In this document: positions 7,844 through 16,032 of the stretch, one piece after another
Numbering within the stretch: the first letter of the stretch is position 1
Layout of the letters: each line of letters starts with the position of its first letter
Source: Clostridia bacterium
GTDB lineage: Bacteria > Bacillota > Clostridia > Christensenellales > Aristaeellaceae
Assembly: GCA_017410455.1 (NCBI GenBank)
Contig: JAFQQT010000032.1
Coordinates: forward strand, 1 to 64,000
Reading direction: 5' to 3'
Length of the DNA stretch: 64,000 nucleotides
Translations under genes and position numbers: made by a program
The notes under the pieces: model-generated
Databases searched by the model: none
The model's input: only the letters and a program-made list of their open reading frames with translations
Told to the model about the DNA's origin: nothing

Positions 7844-9250
7844 ATGAATCAGCCTCACATCCGCGATTATCAGGGCAAGCGCATCCACATGATCGGCATC
7901 GGCGGCTCCAGCATGTCGGGCCTTTCGCAGATGCTCATCTCGAAGGGCTATGAGGTGTCCGGCTCCGACCGCACCGAGGGCTATCTCATCGGCGACGTCC
8001 GCGCGGCGGGCGCGAAGGTGTTCATCGGCCACGCCGCGGAGCAGGTGCACGGCGCGGACCTGGTGGTCTACACCGGCGCGGCGGCCAGCGACAACCCGGA
8101 GCGCGTGGAGGCCGACCGCCTGGGCATCCCCTCCATTGAGCGCAGCGTGCTGCTGGGCCAGCTGATGGAAGGCTACCGGCAGGCCGTGGGCGTGTGCGGC
8201 GCGCACGGCAAGACCTCCACCACCTCCATGCTCTCGCAGATGCTGGTGGAGTGCGGGCTGGATCCCTCGGTACATATCGGCGGCAAGCTGGACGCCATCG
8301 GCGGCTCCACTCGCATCGGCACGGGGGATGCGTTCCTGGCCGAGGCCTGCGAGTTCCGCCGCTCCTTCCTGGAGATGAAGCCCACCGTCGCCGTGGTGCT
8401 CAACATCGACGCGGATCACCTCGATTGCTACAGGGACATCGACGAGATCGAGGCCACCTTCGGCCAGTTCATGCGCCTGGTGCCGGAAAGCGGCGTGGTG
8501 ATCGGCAAGGGTACGGATGAGCGCGTCCTGCGCCAGATGCAGATGCTTACCTGCCGCACGCTGACCTTCGGCATGACGGATGCGTGCGACTTCCACCCCG
8601 CGAATCTGACCGAGGACGACCGGGGCTATGCCTCCTTCGACCTGATCGGCATGGGGATGAGTCTGGGCCGGGTGACCATGGCCGTCCCCGGCGACTTCAA
8701 CGTGGAGAACGGCCTGGCCGCCCTGTGCACGGCGTATGTGCTGGGCGCGGATATGGCGCAGGCCATCGCGTCCCTGGGGCGCTTCACTGGCGCGCACCGC
8801 CGGTTCGAGAAGACCGGCGAAATCAACGGCGGCGCGGAGCTCTTCCATGACTACAGCCACAACCCCGCCGAGATGCGCAACGCTGTCTCCATCGCCCGCA
8901 AGCGCTGCAAGGGCACGCTCTACGCGGTGATGCAGCCCCATACCTTCAGCCGCGTGCGCACGCTCTTCAATGATTATCTTACCTGCACCGAGCTGGCGGA
9001 CGTGACCGTCGTGACGGACATCTGCGCCGCCCGTGAGAAGGATCCCGGCGACCTGAACAGCGGCATGCTGGTGGAGGGCATGCGTGCCCACGGCCTGAAC
9101 GCGGTCTGGACGCCCTCCTTCGACGACACGGAGGCCTATCTGCGCGCCCATATGCGCCCCGGCGACCTGGCCATCACCATGGGCTGCGGCGACGTGAACA
9201 TGCTCAACGAGCAGATCGCGCAGCACGAGAAGGCATCCAGCCGCGCCTGA
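7844..9250 (+). CDS. murC: UDP-N-acetylmuramate--L-alanine ligase
   Basis: 468 residues from the ATG at 7844 (AGGAGACGATAGC upstream), the normal MurC length. It joins L-Ala to UDP-MurNAc using ATP, the first amino-acid step of the peptidoglycan stem. Visible are the N-terminal nucleotide loop IGIGGSSMSGLSQ (GIGGxGMS-like), the ATP loop GAHGKTSTTSM, NIDADHLDCY, and the C-terminal HDYSHNPAEMRN and QPHTFSRVRTL segments. Monocistronic, with its own promoter. Other Mur ligases are excluded by the MurC-type N-terminus. Confidence 0.94.
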   Translation: MNQPHIRDYQGKRIHMIGIGGSSMSGLSQMLISKGYEVSGSDRTEGYLIGDVRAAGAKVFIGHAAEQVHGADLVVYTGAAASDNPERVEADRLGIPSIERSVLLGQLMEGYRQAVGVCGAHGKTSTTSMLSQMLVECGLDPSVHIGGKLDAIGGSTRIGTGDAFLAEACEFRRSFLEMKPTVAVVLNIDADHLDCYRDIDEIEATFGQFMRLVPESGVVIGKGTDERVLRQMQMLTCRTLTFGMTDACDFHPANLTEDDRGYASFDLIGMGMSLGRVTMAVPGDFNVENGLAALCTAYVLGADMAQAIASLGRFTGAHRRFEKTGEINGGAELFHDYSHNPAEMRNAVSIARKRCKGTLYAVMQPHTFSRVRTLFNDYLTCTELADVTVVTDICAAREKDPGDLNSGMLVEGMRAHGLNAVWTPSFDDTEAYLRAHMRPGDLAITMGCGDVNMLNEQIAQHEKASSRA

Positions 9251-9348
9251 CAGGCCAAACGGCGCCCCCCACCACACCAGAAAACCGCATACCCTAAGAG
9301 CGCATCGGCCTTTCCGGTGCGCTCAAACTGATATACTTCATTATTCAC

Positions 9349-9484
9349 TATTCATTATTCATTCCTGGTCGATCCGCAGATACCCGTGGAGGAGAGTTCC
9401 GCCCGGGGGAGGGATGCACTCATCCCCGCGGTCGCTGCTTCTCCATCGTTGCGGGGTGGCGACGGGGGGAATGAATAATGAATA
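9349..9484. repeat. MITE-like intergenic element with 17-bp terminal inverted repeats
   Basis: TATTCATTATTCATTCC (9349-9365) is repeated in perfect inverted form at 9468-9484. The arms are built of TTCATTA words like those in the 112-bp repeats at the left edge. The roughly 100-bp core is GC-rich and has no convincing gene. The element fills most of the murC to permease gap. Upstream, 9297-9324 holds an imperfect GAGCGCA/TGCGCTC hairpin without a T-run, a weak candidate murC terminator. Confidence 0.7.
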
Positions 9485-9527
9485 ATGAGGGGGGCGGGCG
9501 GCGTAGCTTCCTGCGGGGGTGATGCGC

Positions 9528-10457
9528 ATGCTGACATGGGAACTGCTGGGTGCGGCGGTGGGCGCGGGGCTGGCTTCCGGGCGGGAGATCACGGCGTTCT
9601 TCGGGCAGTACGAAGCGTGGGGCTTTGCTGGGATCGCGCTGGCGGCGGGGACGATCGCTCTGCTGGCGGACGCCCGCATGCCGCCGTCGTGGCGCGGACG
9701 CTGGCCGGAGGGGCTCTGGTGTCTGCTGAATGCGCTGCTGCTGGCGGTCACCGCCGGGGCGATGCTGGCCGGGGCGGGGGAGATCACCGCGATGGCGCTG
9801 CCTGGCGCGCGGTACGCGGGCATGGCGGCGACCCTGCTGCTGGCCTGGCTCATCGCGAGGCGGACGCAGGCGGGGCTGGCGTGGGTCAGCCGGGTGCTGC
9901 TGGCGGGGCTGGCGGCGCTGCTCATCGCCGGTGCGGTGCTGCCGGGGCAGGGATCTGCCGGGTTTCAGCCGGACATCCCGGAGGGGCTCATGCGGGGCGT
10001 GGCCTACGGGGGCTTCAACGCAGCCCTGATGCAGCCGCTGCTGGCGGCGTGCGGGTTGCCGGATGGGCAGAGGAAGCGCAGCCTGCGCTGGATGTGTGCG
10101 CTGCTGGCATGCCTGCTGGCAGCAGGGCTGGCGGTGCTGCGTCGGCATTCGGAAGCCACAGGTGCGGCGATGCCCCTGCTGGAGGTGGCGGGGCGGCTGG
10201 GCGGGCCTGGCGCGGTATTGTCGGGCGCGTGCCTGTACCTGGCGGTGCTCTCGACCATGGCGGCCTGCCTGCGGGTTTTGCGGGGCTGGTGGGTCGCGGG
10301 GATCGCCGCAGTGGCATTGTTGGGGTTCGCCGGGGTGGTGGATGCAGCATACCCGCTGCTGGGCGGCGTATGCGCGGCGATGCTGGCAGCCATGCGGGCA
10401 GCAAATTTGCTGAATTCATGCCGAAACACTTTTCATTCGCGCCGGGGTGTGCTATAA
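9528..10457 (+). CDS. YkvI-family predicted membrane transporter
   Basis: 309 residues, almost wholly hydrophobic, with about eight to ten membrane segments. The N-terminal GAAVGAGLASGREITAFFGQ matches the GAGFASGREI-FF hallmark of the YkvI family, related to amino-acid/sodium symporters. The substrate is unknown. Start: GGGGGTGATGCGCATG places the Shine-Dalgarno correctly for ATG 9528; GTG 9519 and ATG 9522 are alternatives. It precedes alr without a clear terminator, but alr also has its own -10 box. The C-terminal 15 residues are polar and overlap the alr promoter region. Confidence 0.85.
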   Translation: MLTWELLGAAVGAGLASGREITAFFGQYEAWGFAGIALAAGTIALLADARMPPSWRGRWPEGLWCLLNALLLAVTAGAMLAGAGEITAMALPGARYAGMAATLLLAWLIARRTQAGLAWVSRVLLAGLAALLIAGAVLPGQGSAGFQPDIPEGLMRGVAYGGFNAALMQPLLAACGLPDGQRKRSLRWMCALLACLLAAGLAVLRRHSEATGAAMPLLEVAGRLGGPGAVLSGACLYLAVLSTMAACLRVLRGWWVAGIAAVALLGFAGVVDAAYPLLGGVCAAMLAAMRAANLLNSCRNTFHSRRGVL

Positions 10458-10458
10458 T
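10430..10458 (+). promoter_or_regulatory. Probable promoter of alr
   Basis: TATAAT at 10453-10458 with an extended TGTGC before it; the -35 at 17-bp spacing (TTTTCA, 10430-10435) is weak. It lies within the 3' end of the upstream permease gene. Confidence 0.6.
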
Positions 10459-10516
10459 GCAAGATACGGCTGATTTATTCAGCTGCGGTTTGTATGGAAA
10501 CAGGAGGCGTGTGGGC

Positions 10517-11626
10517 GTGTTGATGCAGTATCCGCTCCAGACGATCGATATGGCGGCGCTTAGGCGCAATGTCCGGCTGATCCGGGAAAGGCTTCCGGCC
10601 GGAACGATGCTCATGGCCGTTGTGAAGGCTGATGGCTACGGCCACGGGATCGTCCAGGTGACGAAGAACGCGCTGGCTGCGGGTGCTGACTGGCTGGGTG
10701 TGGCCCGCACGGATGAGGGCGTTGTGCTGCGCCGCGAGGGCGTTGAGGCACCCATTCTGGTGCTGGGCGCATCCTCGGATGCGGAGATTGCCGATGGCGT
10801 GCGCCACGGCCTGACGCTCACGGTCTGCACTGCCGCAAGGGTGCATGCCCTGCAGCATGCCGCGCAGGCCTGCGGCCGTCAGGCGCTGATGCACCTGAAG
10901 ATCGATACGGGCATGGGGCGCATCGGCGCGCGGGGGCAGGAGGACGTGACGAACGTGCTGGAGGCGCTTTCGCAGTGCCCGGACGTCAGCATGACGGGCG
11001 TGTTCACCCACTTTGCCGATGCGGATGGCGCGGATGACGCCTACACCCGCATGCAGCTGGAGCGCTTCCGGGAGCAGCTGGCCCTGATGCCCGAAGGGCT
11101 GATCCGCCACTGCGCCAACTCCGCTGCTATCCACCGCTACCCCGAGGCGGCCATGGACATGGTGCGCGCGGGCATCTCCATGTACGGCTGCCCGCCGGTT
11201 GAGACGGACATGCCCCTCACCCCTGTGATGGACTGGCGCACGGCGGTCACCTTCGTAAAGCACGTCCAGCCCGGGGACAAGGTCAGCTACGGCTGCACCT
11301 TCACCGCGGACAGGCCCCTCACCCTGGCCACCGTGGCCTGCGGCTACGGCGATGGCTATCACCGCGCGGCTTCGGGCCGGGCGGAGGTCATCATCCGGGG
11401 GATGCGCGCGCCGGTGGTGGGGCGCATCTGCATGGATCAGATGATGGTGGACGTGACCGCCATCCCCGGCGTGACCCCCGGGGACGAGGTGGTGCTGCTG
11501 GGCCGGCAGGGTGATGAGGTCATCACGGCGGACGAGCTGGCCGCCTGGTCGGGCACCATCGGCTATGAGGTGCTCCTGGGCGCAACGGGCCGCGTGCACC
11601 GCTGCTGGGTGAACGGCTGTGAATGA
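10517..11626 (+). CDS. alr: Alanine racemase
   Basis: 369 residues. A PLP enzyme converting L-Ala to D-Ala for peptidoglycan. The PLP lysine lies in VVKADGYGHG; the second catalytic residue Tyr is in KVSYGCTF; CMDQMMVDVT is also typical. GGAGG at 10503-10507 best fits the GTG at 10517 (9 nt), while ATG 10523 is 15 nt away, so the N-terminus is uncertain by two residues. The gene overlaps the next one by 8 bp and heads a run of housekeeping genes extending to coaD. Confidence 0.95.
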   Translation: MLMQYPLQTIDMAALRRNVRLIRERLPAGTMLMAVVKADGYGHGIVQVTKNALAAGADWLGVARTDEGVVLRREGVEAPILVLGASSDAEIADGVRHGLTLTVCTAARVHALQHAAQACGRQALMHLKIDTGMGRIGARGQEDVTNVLEALSQCPDVSMTGVFTHFADADGADDAYTRMQLERFREQLALMPEGLIRHCANSAAIHRYPEAAMDMVRAGISMYGCPPVETDMPLTPVMDWRTAVTFVKHVQPGDKVSYGCTFTADRPLTLATVACGYGDGYHRAASGRAEVIIRGMRAPVVGRICMDQMMVDVTAIPGVTPGDEVVLLGRQGDEVITADELAAWSGTIGYEVLLGATGRVHRCWVNGCE

Positions 11627-12191
11627 GAAGGCTGCCCTGCGGCGGCAGATCCGCCTGGCCCATGGCGGCATGGAAATGCGCGCCGATGAGAGTGAACGCA
11701 TCTGCCGGCACATCATCGCCAGCCGCTGGTACCGCAAGGCGCAGGTGATTGCCGGATATGTGCCGCTGAAGTGGGAGGCGGATATCACCCCCGTGCTGCA
11801 GCACGCGCTGGCGTCGGGGAAGACCCTCGCGCTGCCCCTGTGCGGCACGGCGCCGCATATGACGCTCCGCCGGGTGACGGCCCTTGAGGAGCTGCATCCC
11901 GGCGCCTACGGCATCCCGGAACCTTCAGCGGAGGCGGAGATCATCCCCCCGGAAGAGGTGCAGCTGCTGCTGATCCCCCTGGAGGGCATCGCCGAAGATG
12001 GCACGCGCCTGGGCAAGGGCGGCGGGTATTATGACCGCCTGCTGGCCGGGTGCGATGCGTACGCGATGGGCTGTGCGCTGAGCTGGCAGCGGGTGGAGCG
12101 CATCCCCCGCGAGGAGTGGGACAGGCCCCTTTGCGCCTGCGCGGACCGGGACGGCATACGTGAATTCGTTTATCAGGCAAATCAGGAATGA
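11619..12191 (+). CDS. 5-formyltetrahydrofolate cyclo-ligase
   Basis: 190 residues, the usual size. It converts 5-formyl-THF to 5,10-methenyl-THF with ATP, returning stored folate to one-carbon metabolism. The N-terminal KAALRRQIR phosphate-binding region and the C-terminal GTRLGKGGGYYDRLLAG signature are both present. The ATG at 11619 lies inside alr (8-bp overlap), pointing to coupled translation. Confidence 0.95.
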   Translation: MNEKAALRRQIRLAHGGMEMRADESERICRHIIASRWYRKAQVIAGYVPLKWEADITPVLQHALASGKTLALPLCGTAPHMTLRRVTALEELHPGAYGIPEPSAEAEIIPPEEVQLLLIPLEGIAEDGTRLGKGGGYYDRLLAGCDAYAMGCALSWQRVERIPREEWDRPLCACADRDGIREFVYQANQE

Positions 12192-12204
12192 GAGGAAGAG
12201 CACA

Positions 12205-13008
12205 ATGGCTAAGCACGAAAAGATCGAAAAGGTATCCAAACCTTATCTGCAGGGGCGCATGGTGGACCGCACGCTGCCCCTTGCGGCGCTGAAGTTCTTC
12301 GGCAGCATGGCGCTGATGATCTTCGTGTACTTCATGAGCATGATCGTGTCCTCGGTGGAATCGCCCTTCCTGGTCATCGTGATCAACGTGGCGATCCTGC
12401 TGACGACCTGGCTGATCTTCTGGCAGTCGGGCCTGGCCAGCGGCGCGGACGCGGTGTCCCAGGGCGAGATCATGTACCAGCGGCGCGAGAAGGGCCGCCC
12501 GGTGGCCGACTGGGAGCAGCAGCAGTGCTATCACCCCCTGAAGGGCTACATCGCTGCGCTGCTGGGCGCGCTGCCGCTGATCATCTGCTGCGTGGTGTTC
12601 GCCTGCATTGCAAAGCGCGAGATGACCTCCATGGGCGTGCTGCCCAACTGGGTTGGCTCCTTCGAGAGCCGCCCGGAGATCGGGGGCGCCCTGTCCTACT
12701 ACCACCAGGAGGCGAAGATGACGGTGGAGTCGATCCTGCGCATCGGCGTTCGCGTGGCCATCATGCCCTGGATTTCCATCGCCGGTGCGGAGAACAAGGA
12801 CACTGTCCTGCTGCTGGAGCGCCTGAGCCCGCTGATGATGCTGATCCCCGTTGTGGTGTACGGCACGGGCTATATGCTGGGCACGCAGGAGCGCATCGCG
12901 GTGCACAGCAACATCGCCCTGGGCAAGAAGCGCATGGCGAAGAAGCAGGCCAGGGAGCGCCGTGCCCGCCGGCAGGCGGCCCACAATGGCCCGGAGCAGC
13001 TGAACTGA
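12205..13008 (+). CDS. Polytopic membrane protein of unknown function
   Basis: 267 residues from ATG 12205, behind AGAGGAAGAG. I do not recognise the family. There are hydrophobic segments at about 28-50, 54-75, 112-135 and 210-230, so four or five membrane spans. A conserved-looking cytoplasmic or surface loop (QGEIMYQRREKGRPVADWEQ) follows span two, and the C-terminal 35 residues are strongly basic (KKRMAKKQARERRARRQ), suggesting a cytoplasmic tail that could contact nucleic acid or membrane phospholipid. It is co-directional and closely spaced with the folate and rsmD genes. Confidence 0.85.
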   Translation: MAKHEKIEKVSKPYLQGRMVDRTLPLAALKFFGSMALMIFVYFMSMIVSSVESPFLVIVINVAILLTTWLIFWQSGLASGADAVSQGEIMYQRREKGRPVADWEQQQCYHPLKGYIAALLGALPLIICCVVFACIAKREMTSMGVLPNWVGSFESRPEIGGALSYYHQEAKMTVESILRIGVRVAIMPWISIAGAENKDTVLLLERLSPLMMLIPVVVYGTGYMLGTQERIAVHSNIALGKKRMAKKQARERRARRQAAHNGPEQLN

Positions 13009-13020
13009 CAGGAGGCCTAC

Positions 13021-13569
13021 ATGCGGATCATCGCCGGTCAGGCCCGGGGGCGCACCTTTGACGCGCCCCAGGGCATGGGCACCCGTCCCACGCTGGACAG
13101 GGTGCGGGAGAATGTATTCAACATCCTGCAGATGAAGGTGCGGGGCGCGGCGGTGCTGGATCTTTTTTCCGGCAGCGGCGCGATGGCCTTCGAGGCCCTG
13201 AGCCGGGGTGCGGAAAGCGCCGTCATGGTGGACTGCGACCGCAGCGCCCATCAGGTGCAGCAGCGCAACGCCACCCGGCTGCGCATGGAGGGGCAGTGCC
13301 GCATCCTCATGAGCGACTGGCAGGACGCGCTGCGCCGCCTGCAGCAGGAGGGCGCGCGCTTCGACGTGGTGCTGCTGGATCCCCCCTACAGCATGCATGA
13401 CATGACGCCCGTGTTCCAGGCTCTGAAGCCCCTGCTGGCGCCCGATGCTGTGATCCTGCTGGAGCACGAGGCGAAGGCTTTCCCGGCCATTTCGGACGGG
13501 TATGAGCTGTACGACAGCCGGAAATACGGCGTGGCGGGCGTGAGCTTCTTCCGCCCGGTGCAGATGTGA
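13021..13569 (+). CDS. rsmD: 16S rRNA (guanine(966)-N(2))-methyltransferase
   Basis: 182 residues. RsmD methylates G966 of 16S rRNA in the assembling small subunit. It opens MRIIAGQARGR, has the SAM motif VLDLFSGSGAMAFEALSRGA and the catalytic DPPY (in VVLLDPPYSMHD). It sits 12 bp behind the membrane protein gene with AGGAGG before the ATG, and 12 bp ahead of coaD, the rsmD-coaD order common in Firmicutes. Confidence 0.96.
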   Translation: MRIIAGQARGRTFDAPQGMGTRPTLDRVRENVFNILQMKVRGAAVLDLFSGSGAMAFEALSRGAESAVMVDCDRSAHQVQQRNATRLRMEGQCRILMSDWQDALRRLQQEGARFDVVLLDPPYSMHDMTPVFQALKPLLAPDAVILLEHEAKAFPAISDGYELYDSRKYGVAGVSFFRPVQM

Positions 13570-13581
13570 CAGGAGGCGCGG

Positions 13582-14115
13582 ATGGAACGCACGGCGGTGT
13601 ACCCCGGGAGCTTTGACCCCATCACGGTGGGGCATCTGGACGTGATCGAGCGGGCGGCGCGGCTGTTTGACCGCGTGATCGTCGCGGTGATGCACAACCC
13701 GGCCAAGAAGGGCTGCTTCCCCGTGGCGGAGCGGCTGCGGCTGATTGAGGCCGCCACGGCCCATCTGCCGGGCGTGACCGTGGACGCCTGGGACGGCCTG
13801 CTGGCCGAGTATGTACAGCGCACGGGCGCGGCCTGCGTGGTGCGCGGCCTGCGCGGCGTTGCGGACTACGAGAGCGAACAGAACATGGCGCAGGTCAATG
13901 CGCTGCTGCTGCCGGGGCTGGAAACGGTGTTCCTGACGGCAAGGCCGGAGCACGGGTGCGTGTCCTCCTCCGTGGTGCGGGAGGCAGCCAGCTTCGGCGC
14001 GGATATCAGCGCCTTTGTCCCGGCGGCCATCGCTGAGGACGTCAGGGCGCATTTCGGATTGAATGAAGCTGCCCAAACGATATCAGGCGGAGGTGTGGAG
14101 AATGATCAGGCATGA
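13582..14115 (+). CDS. coaD: Phosphopantetheine adenylyltransferase
   Basis: 177 residues. It transfers AMP to 4'-phosphopantetheine, the penultimate CoA step. The N-terminal YPGSFDPITVGHLDVIERA carries the TxGH nucleotidyl-transfer motif, and SSSVVREAASFGADIS is the second ATP-binding segment. It is some 15 residues longer than typical CoaD because the end overlaps the next gene's start (14102-14115). The added tail looks unstructured. Confidence 0.96.
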   Translation: MERTAVYPGSFDPITVGHLDVIERAARLFDRVIVAVMHNPAKKGCFPVAERLRLIEAATAHLPGVTVDAWDGLLAEYVQRTGAACVVRGLRGVADYESEQNMAQVNALLLPGLETVFLTARPEHGCVSSSVVREAASFGADISAFVPAAIAEDVRAHFGLNEAAQTISGGGVENDQA

Positions 14116-14899
14116 AGGTGGAAGCGTTGAACAGACGGTGCGGTCCGTGCAGGAACTACGCCAGATGGTGGAGCATGCGCAGCTGCGCCTGGGCAACCAG
14201 TGCGTGCTGAACAGGCCGAACCTGCTGGACGTGCTCTCGGACATCGAGAGCGCACTGCCCTCTGCGGTGACGCAGGGCGCGGCGGTGGTTGCCCAGGAGA
14301 AGGAGATTATCGAGAAGGCGCGGCGCGAGGCGGCGGAGCTGGTCCGCAAGGCCCGCGAGGAGGCGCAGACCCTGGTGGACGACGCCAAGCGTCAGGTGGC
14401 GGACCTGCAGGCCGCTGCCAAGCGCGACAGCGAGGAGGCTGCCCGCACCAAACAGGAGGTCCACAACGCCGCCGAGGGCGAGAAGGCCCGTGCACAGCGG
14501 GAGGCCGAGGGCATCCGCAACCAGGCGCAGCGCGAGCTGGAGTCGGCCCGCACGCAGGCCCAGAACATCATGGCTTCTGCGCAGCAGCAGGGCGACGCGA
14601 TCTATCAGGACTGCATCAGCCGCGCCAACGCCGACGCGGGCGCCATCATCCAGCGGGCCGAAATGCAGGCTCAGCGCGCCATGACCCAGGAGACCGTGTA
14701 CAACATGGCCCTGGTGAAGGCCCAGGAGATCCAGGATCAGGCGACGCAGGAGTATGTCCGCATGCGCCAGCGCGGCTATGACTACGCCAGCGGCATCCTC
14801 ATGGATACGGACGACTACCTGGGCAAAGTTGTCGAGACCCTGCGCAAGATGCAGGACGACATCCGCCAGCAGTGCCATGCGCTGGACGGCATGCAGTAA
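14102..14899 (+). CDS. Coiled-coil protein, DivIVA/ATPase-b-subunit-like
   Basis: 265 residues from ATG 14102 (GGAGGTGTGGAGA upstream). After about 60 residues it is one long, charged heptad-rich helix (roughly 75-245) rich in Ala, Gln, Glu and Arg. Proteins of this kind directly after coaD in Clostridia are often labelled ATPase or ATP synthase B-like, but only the coiled coil supports that; no ATP-binding motif is visible. A structural or cell-pole (DivIVA-like) role is possible (inference). It overlaps coaD by 14 bp. Confidence 0.82.
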   Translation: MIRHEGGSVEQTVRSVQELRQMVEHAQLRLGNQCVLNRPNLLDVLSDIESALPSAVTQGAAVVAQEKEIIEKARREAAELVRKAREEAQTLVDDAKRQVADLQAAAKRDSEEAARTKQEVHNAAEGEKARAQREAEGIRNQAQRELESARTQAQNIMASAQQQGDAIYQDCISRANADAGAIIQRAEMQAQRAMTQETVYNMALVKAQEIQDQATQEYVRMRQRGYDYASGILMDTDDYLGKVVETLRKMQDDIRQQCHALDGMQ

Positions 14900-15031
14900 A
14901 AAAGCGCACTATGAACGGAAGTTCATGGGGGATTCATGTGAAATTCATATTGGGGGCGTATGCTCAGGACAGGTCGGGACGGAACCGCCACCATCCGCAC
15001 CGGCCGGAGACCTCCCTATCCTCCATACAAG

Positions 15032-15072
15032 CAAAGGCCGCAGGCGTGTCAAAGCGCAGGCGGCCTTTGTGA
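15032..15072 (+). terminator. Hairpin terminator candidate after the coiled-coil gene
   Basis: Perfect 10-bp inverted repeat CAAAGGCCGC (15032-15041) and GCGGCCTTTG (15060-15069), 18-nt loop, with a TTTGTG end. The rest of the 14900-15135 gap contains a small ATGAAC/GTTCAT hairpin and no gene. Confidence 0.55.
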
Positions 15073-15135
15073 TTCACATAAGCCCAGCCCCGGCAGGGCA
15101 TGCTGAGGGGAGGAAAGCGCAGGGGAGGCGGAAGG

Positions 15136-16032
15136 ATGCGGAGGCGGTGCAGGGCGGCGGTTGTTGTGGCGTTGACGGTGCTGGCGGTGGCGGGGATGGC
15201 CTGGCTGCGGCAGGAGCGGCCGCGGGCGGCGCAGATCGTGCGGGTGAGCGCGGGAGAGGTGCACTGCGTGGCCGCGCTGGCGGGGCGTGTGGGGTACACC
15301 GGGGGACACGGAGCCTTTGCGCCCTGGCCCGGGCAGGTGGCGGAGGTCTATGTGCAGCCCGGGCAGCGGGTGGCGGCGGGGCAGGCGCTGGTGCGGCTGG
15401 AAGCAGCAGCGGTGGAGCAGGCCGTCGCCGCCTGGGCAGCCACGGAAAGCGACGAGGGCGGGCAGGCCCTGCAGCAGATGCTGGAGAGCACCATCATCCG
15501 CGCGCCGGAAAACGCCACCGTGCGCCAGGTGCTGACGCAGGCGCATGCTCCCGTGCAGGCCGGCGATGCGCTGGTGACGCTCTCGGACGCGCAGCAGGTC
15601 ATCCTCTGCATGGCCGTGGAGCGGGACGCCCGCGACCTGCGCGTTGGCATGGACGCGGTGCTGCGGGTGGACGGCGAGGTCGTGGGGGAGGCGGAGGTCA
15701 CGCGCGTCGGTGCGGTGGAGGCCGAGGCAGAAACGGGGCGCATGGTGTGCCCCATCGAGCTGACGCCCCGGCAGCGCCTGGCTCTGCCCGAGGGCGCAGC
15801 GGTGGAGGCGGAGGTAACGCTCCTGCGGCGCGGTGGCGTGCCGGTGCTGCCCCTTCAGGCCGTGACGGAGCGGGGGACGCTCTGGTGGGTGCATGATGGA
15901 ATCTGCACAGAAATCCCGGCGGGAATCGTGCTGAGTGACGAAATGCGCGCCTGGGTGGACCTGCCGGAAGGAATCGCCGTGGCCGTGGGCGAATTCCGGG
16001 AGGGACAGCGCGTGCAGGAGGCGTCGCCATGA
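15136..16032 (+). CDS. MacA/HlyD-like efflux periplasmic adaptor
   Basis: 298 residues from ATG 15136 (GGGAGGCGGAAGG upstream). A basic start followed by the hydrophobic AAVVVALTVLAVAGMAWL gives one membrane anchor. The outer part has the split biotinyl-lipoyl fold (VAEVYVQPGQRVAAGQALVR and NATVRQVLTQAHAPVQAGDA) and a beta-barrel domain. Adaptors of this type work with MacB/FtsX-like permeases in Gram-positives. Its stop overlaps the permease start by 4 bp. The helical hairpin between the lipoyl halves is very short (about 25 residues). Confidence 0.87.
   Translation: MRRRCRAAVVVALTVLAVAGMAWLRQERPRAAQIVRVSAGEVHCVAALAGRVGYTGGHGAFAPWPGQVAEVYVQPGQRVAAGQALVRLEAAAVEQAVAAWAATESDEGGQALQQMLESTIIRAPENATVRQVLTQAHAPVQAGDALVTLSDAQQVILCMAVERDARDLRVGMDAVLRVDGEVVGEAEVTRVGAVEAEAETGRMVCPIELTPRQRLALPEGAAVEAEVTLLRRGGVPVLPLQAVTERGTLWWVHDGICTEIPAGIVLSDEMRAWVDLPEGIAVAVGEFREGQRVQEASP

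Noticed and set aside
11941..14076. Open frame of 711 codons on the minus strand across the folate, rsmD and coaD genes
   Set aside because: Antisense to four recognised genes; no ribosome site or protein-like composition.
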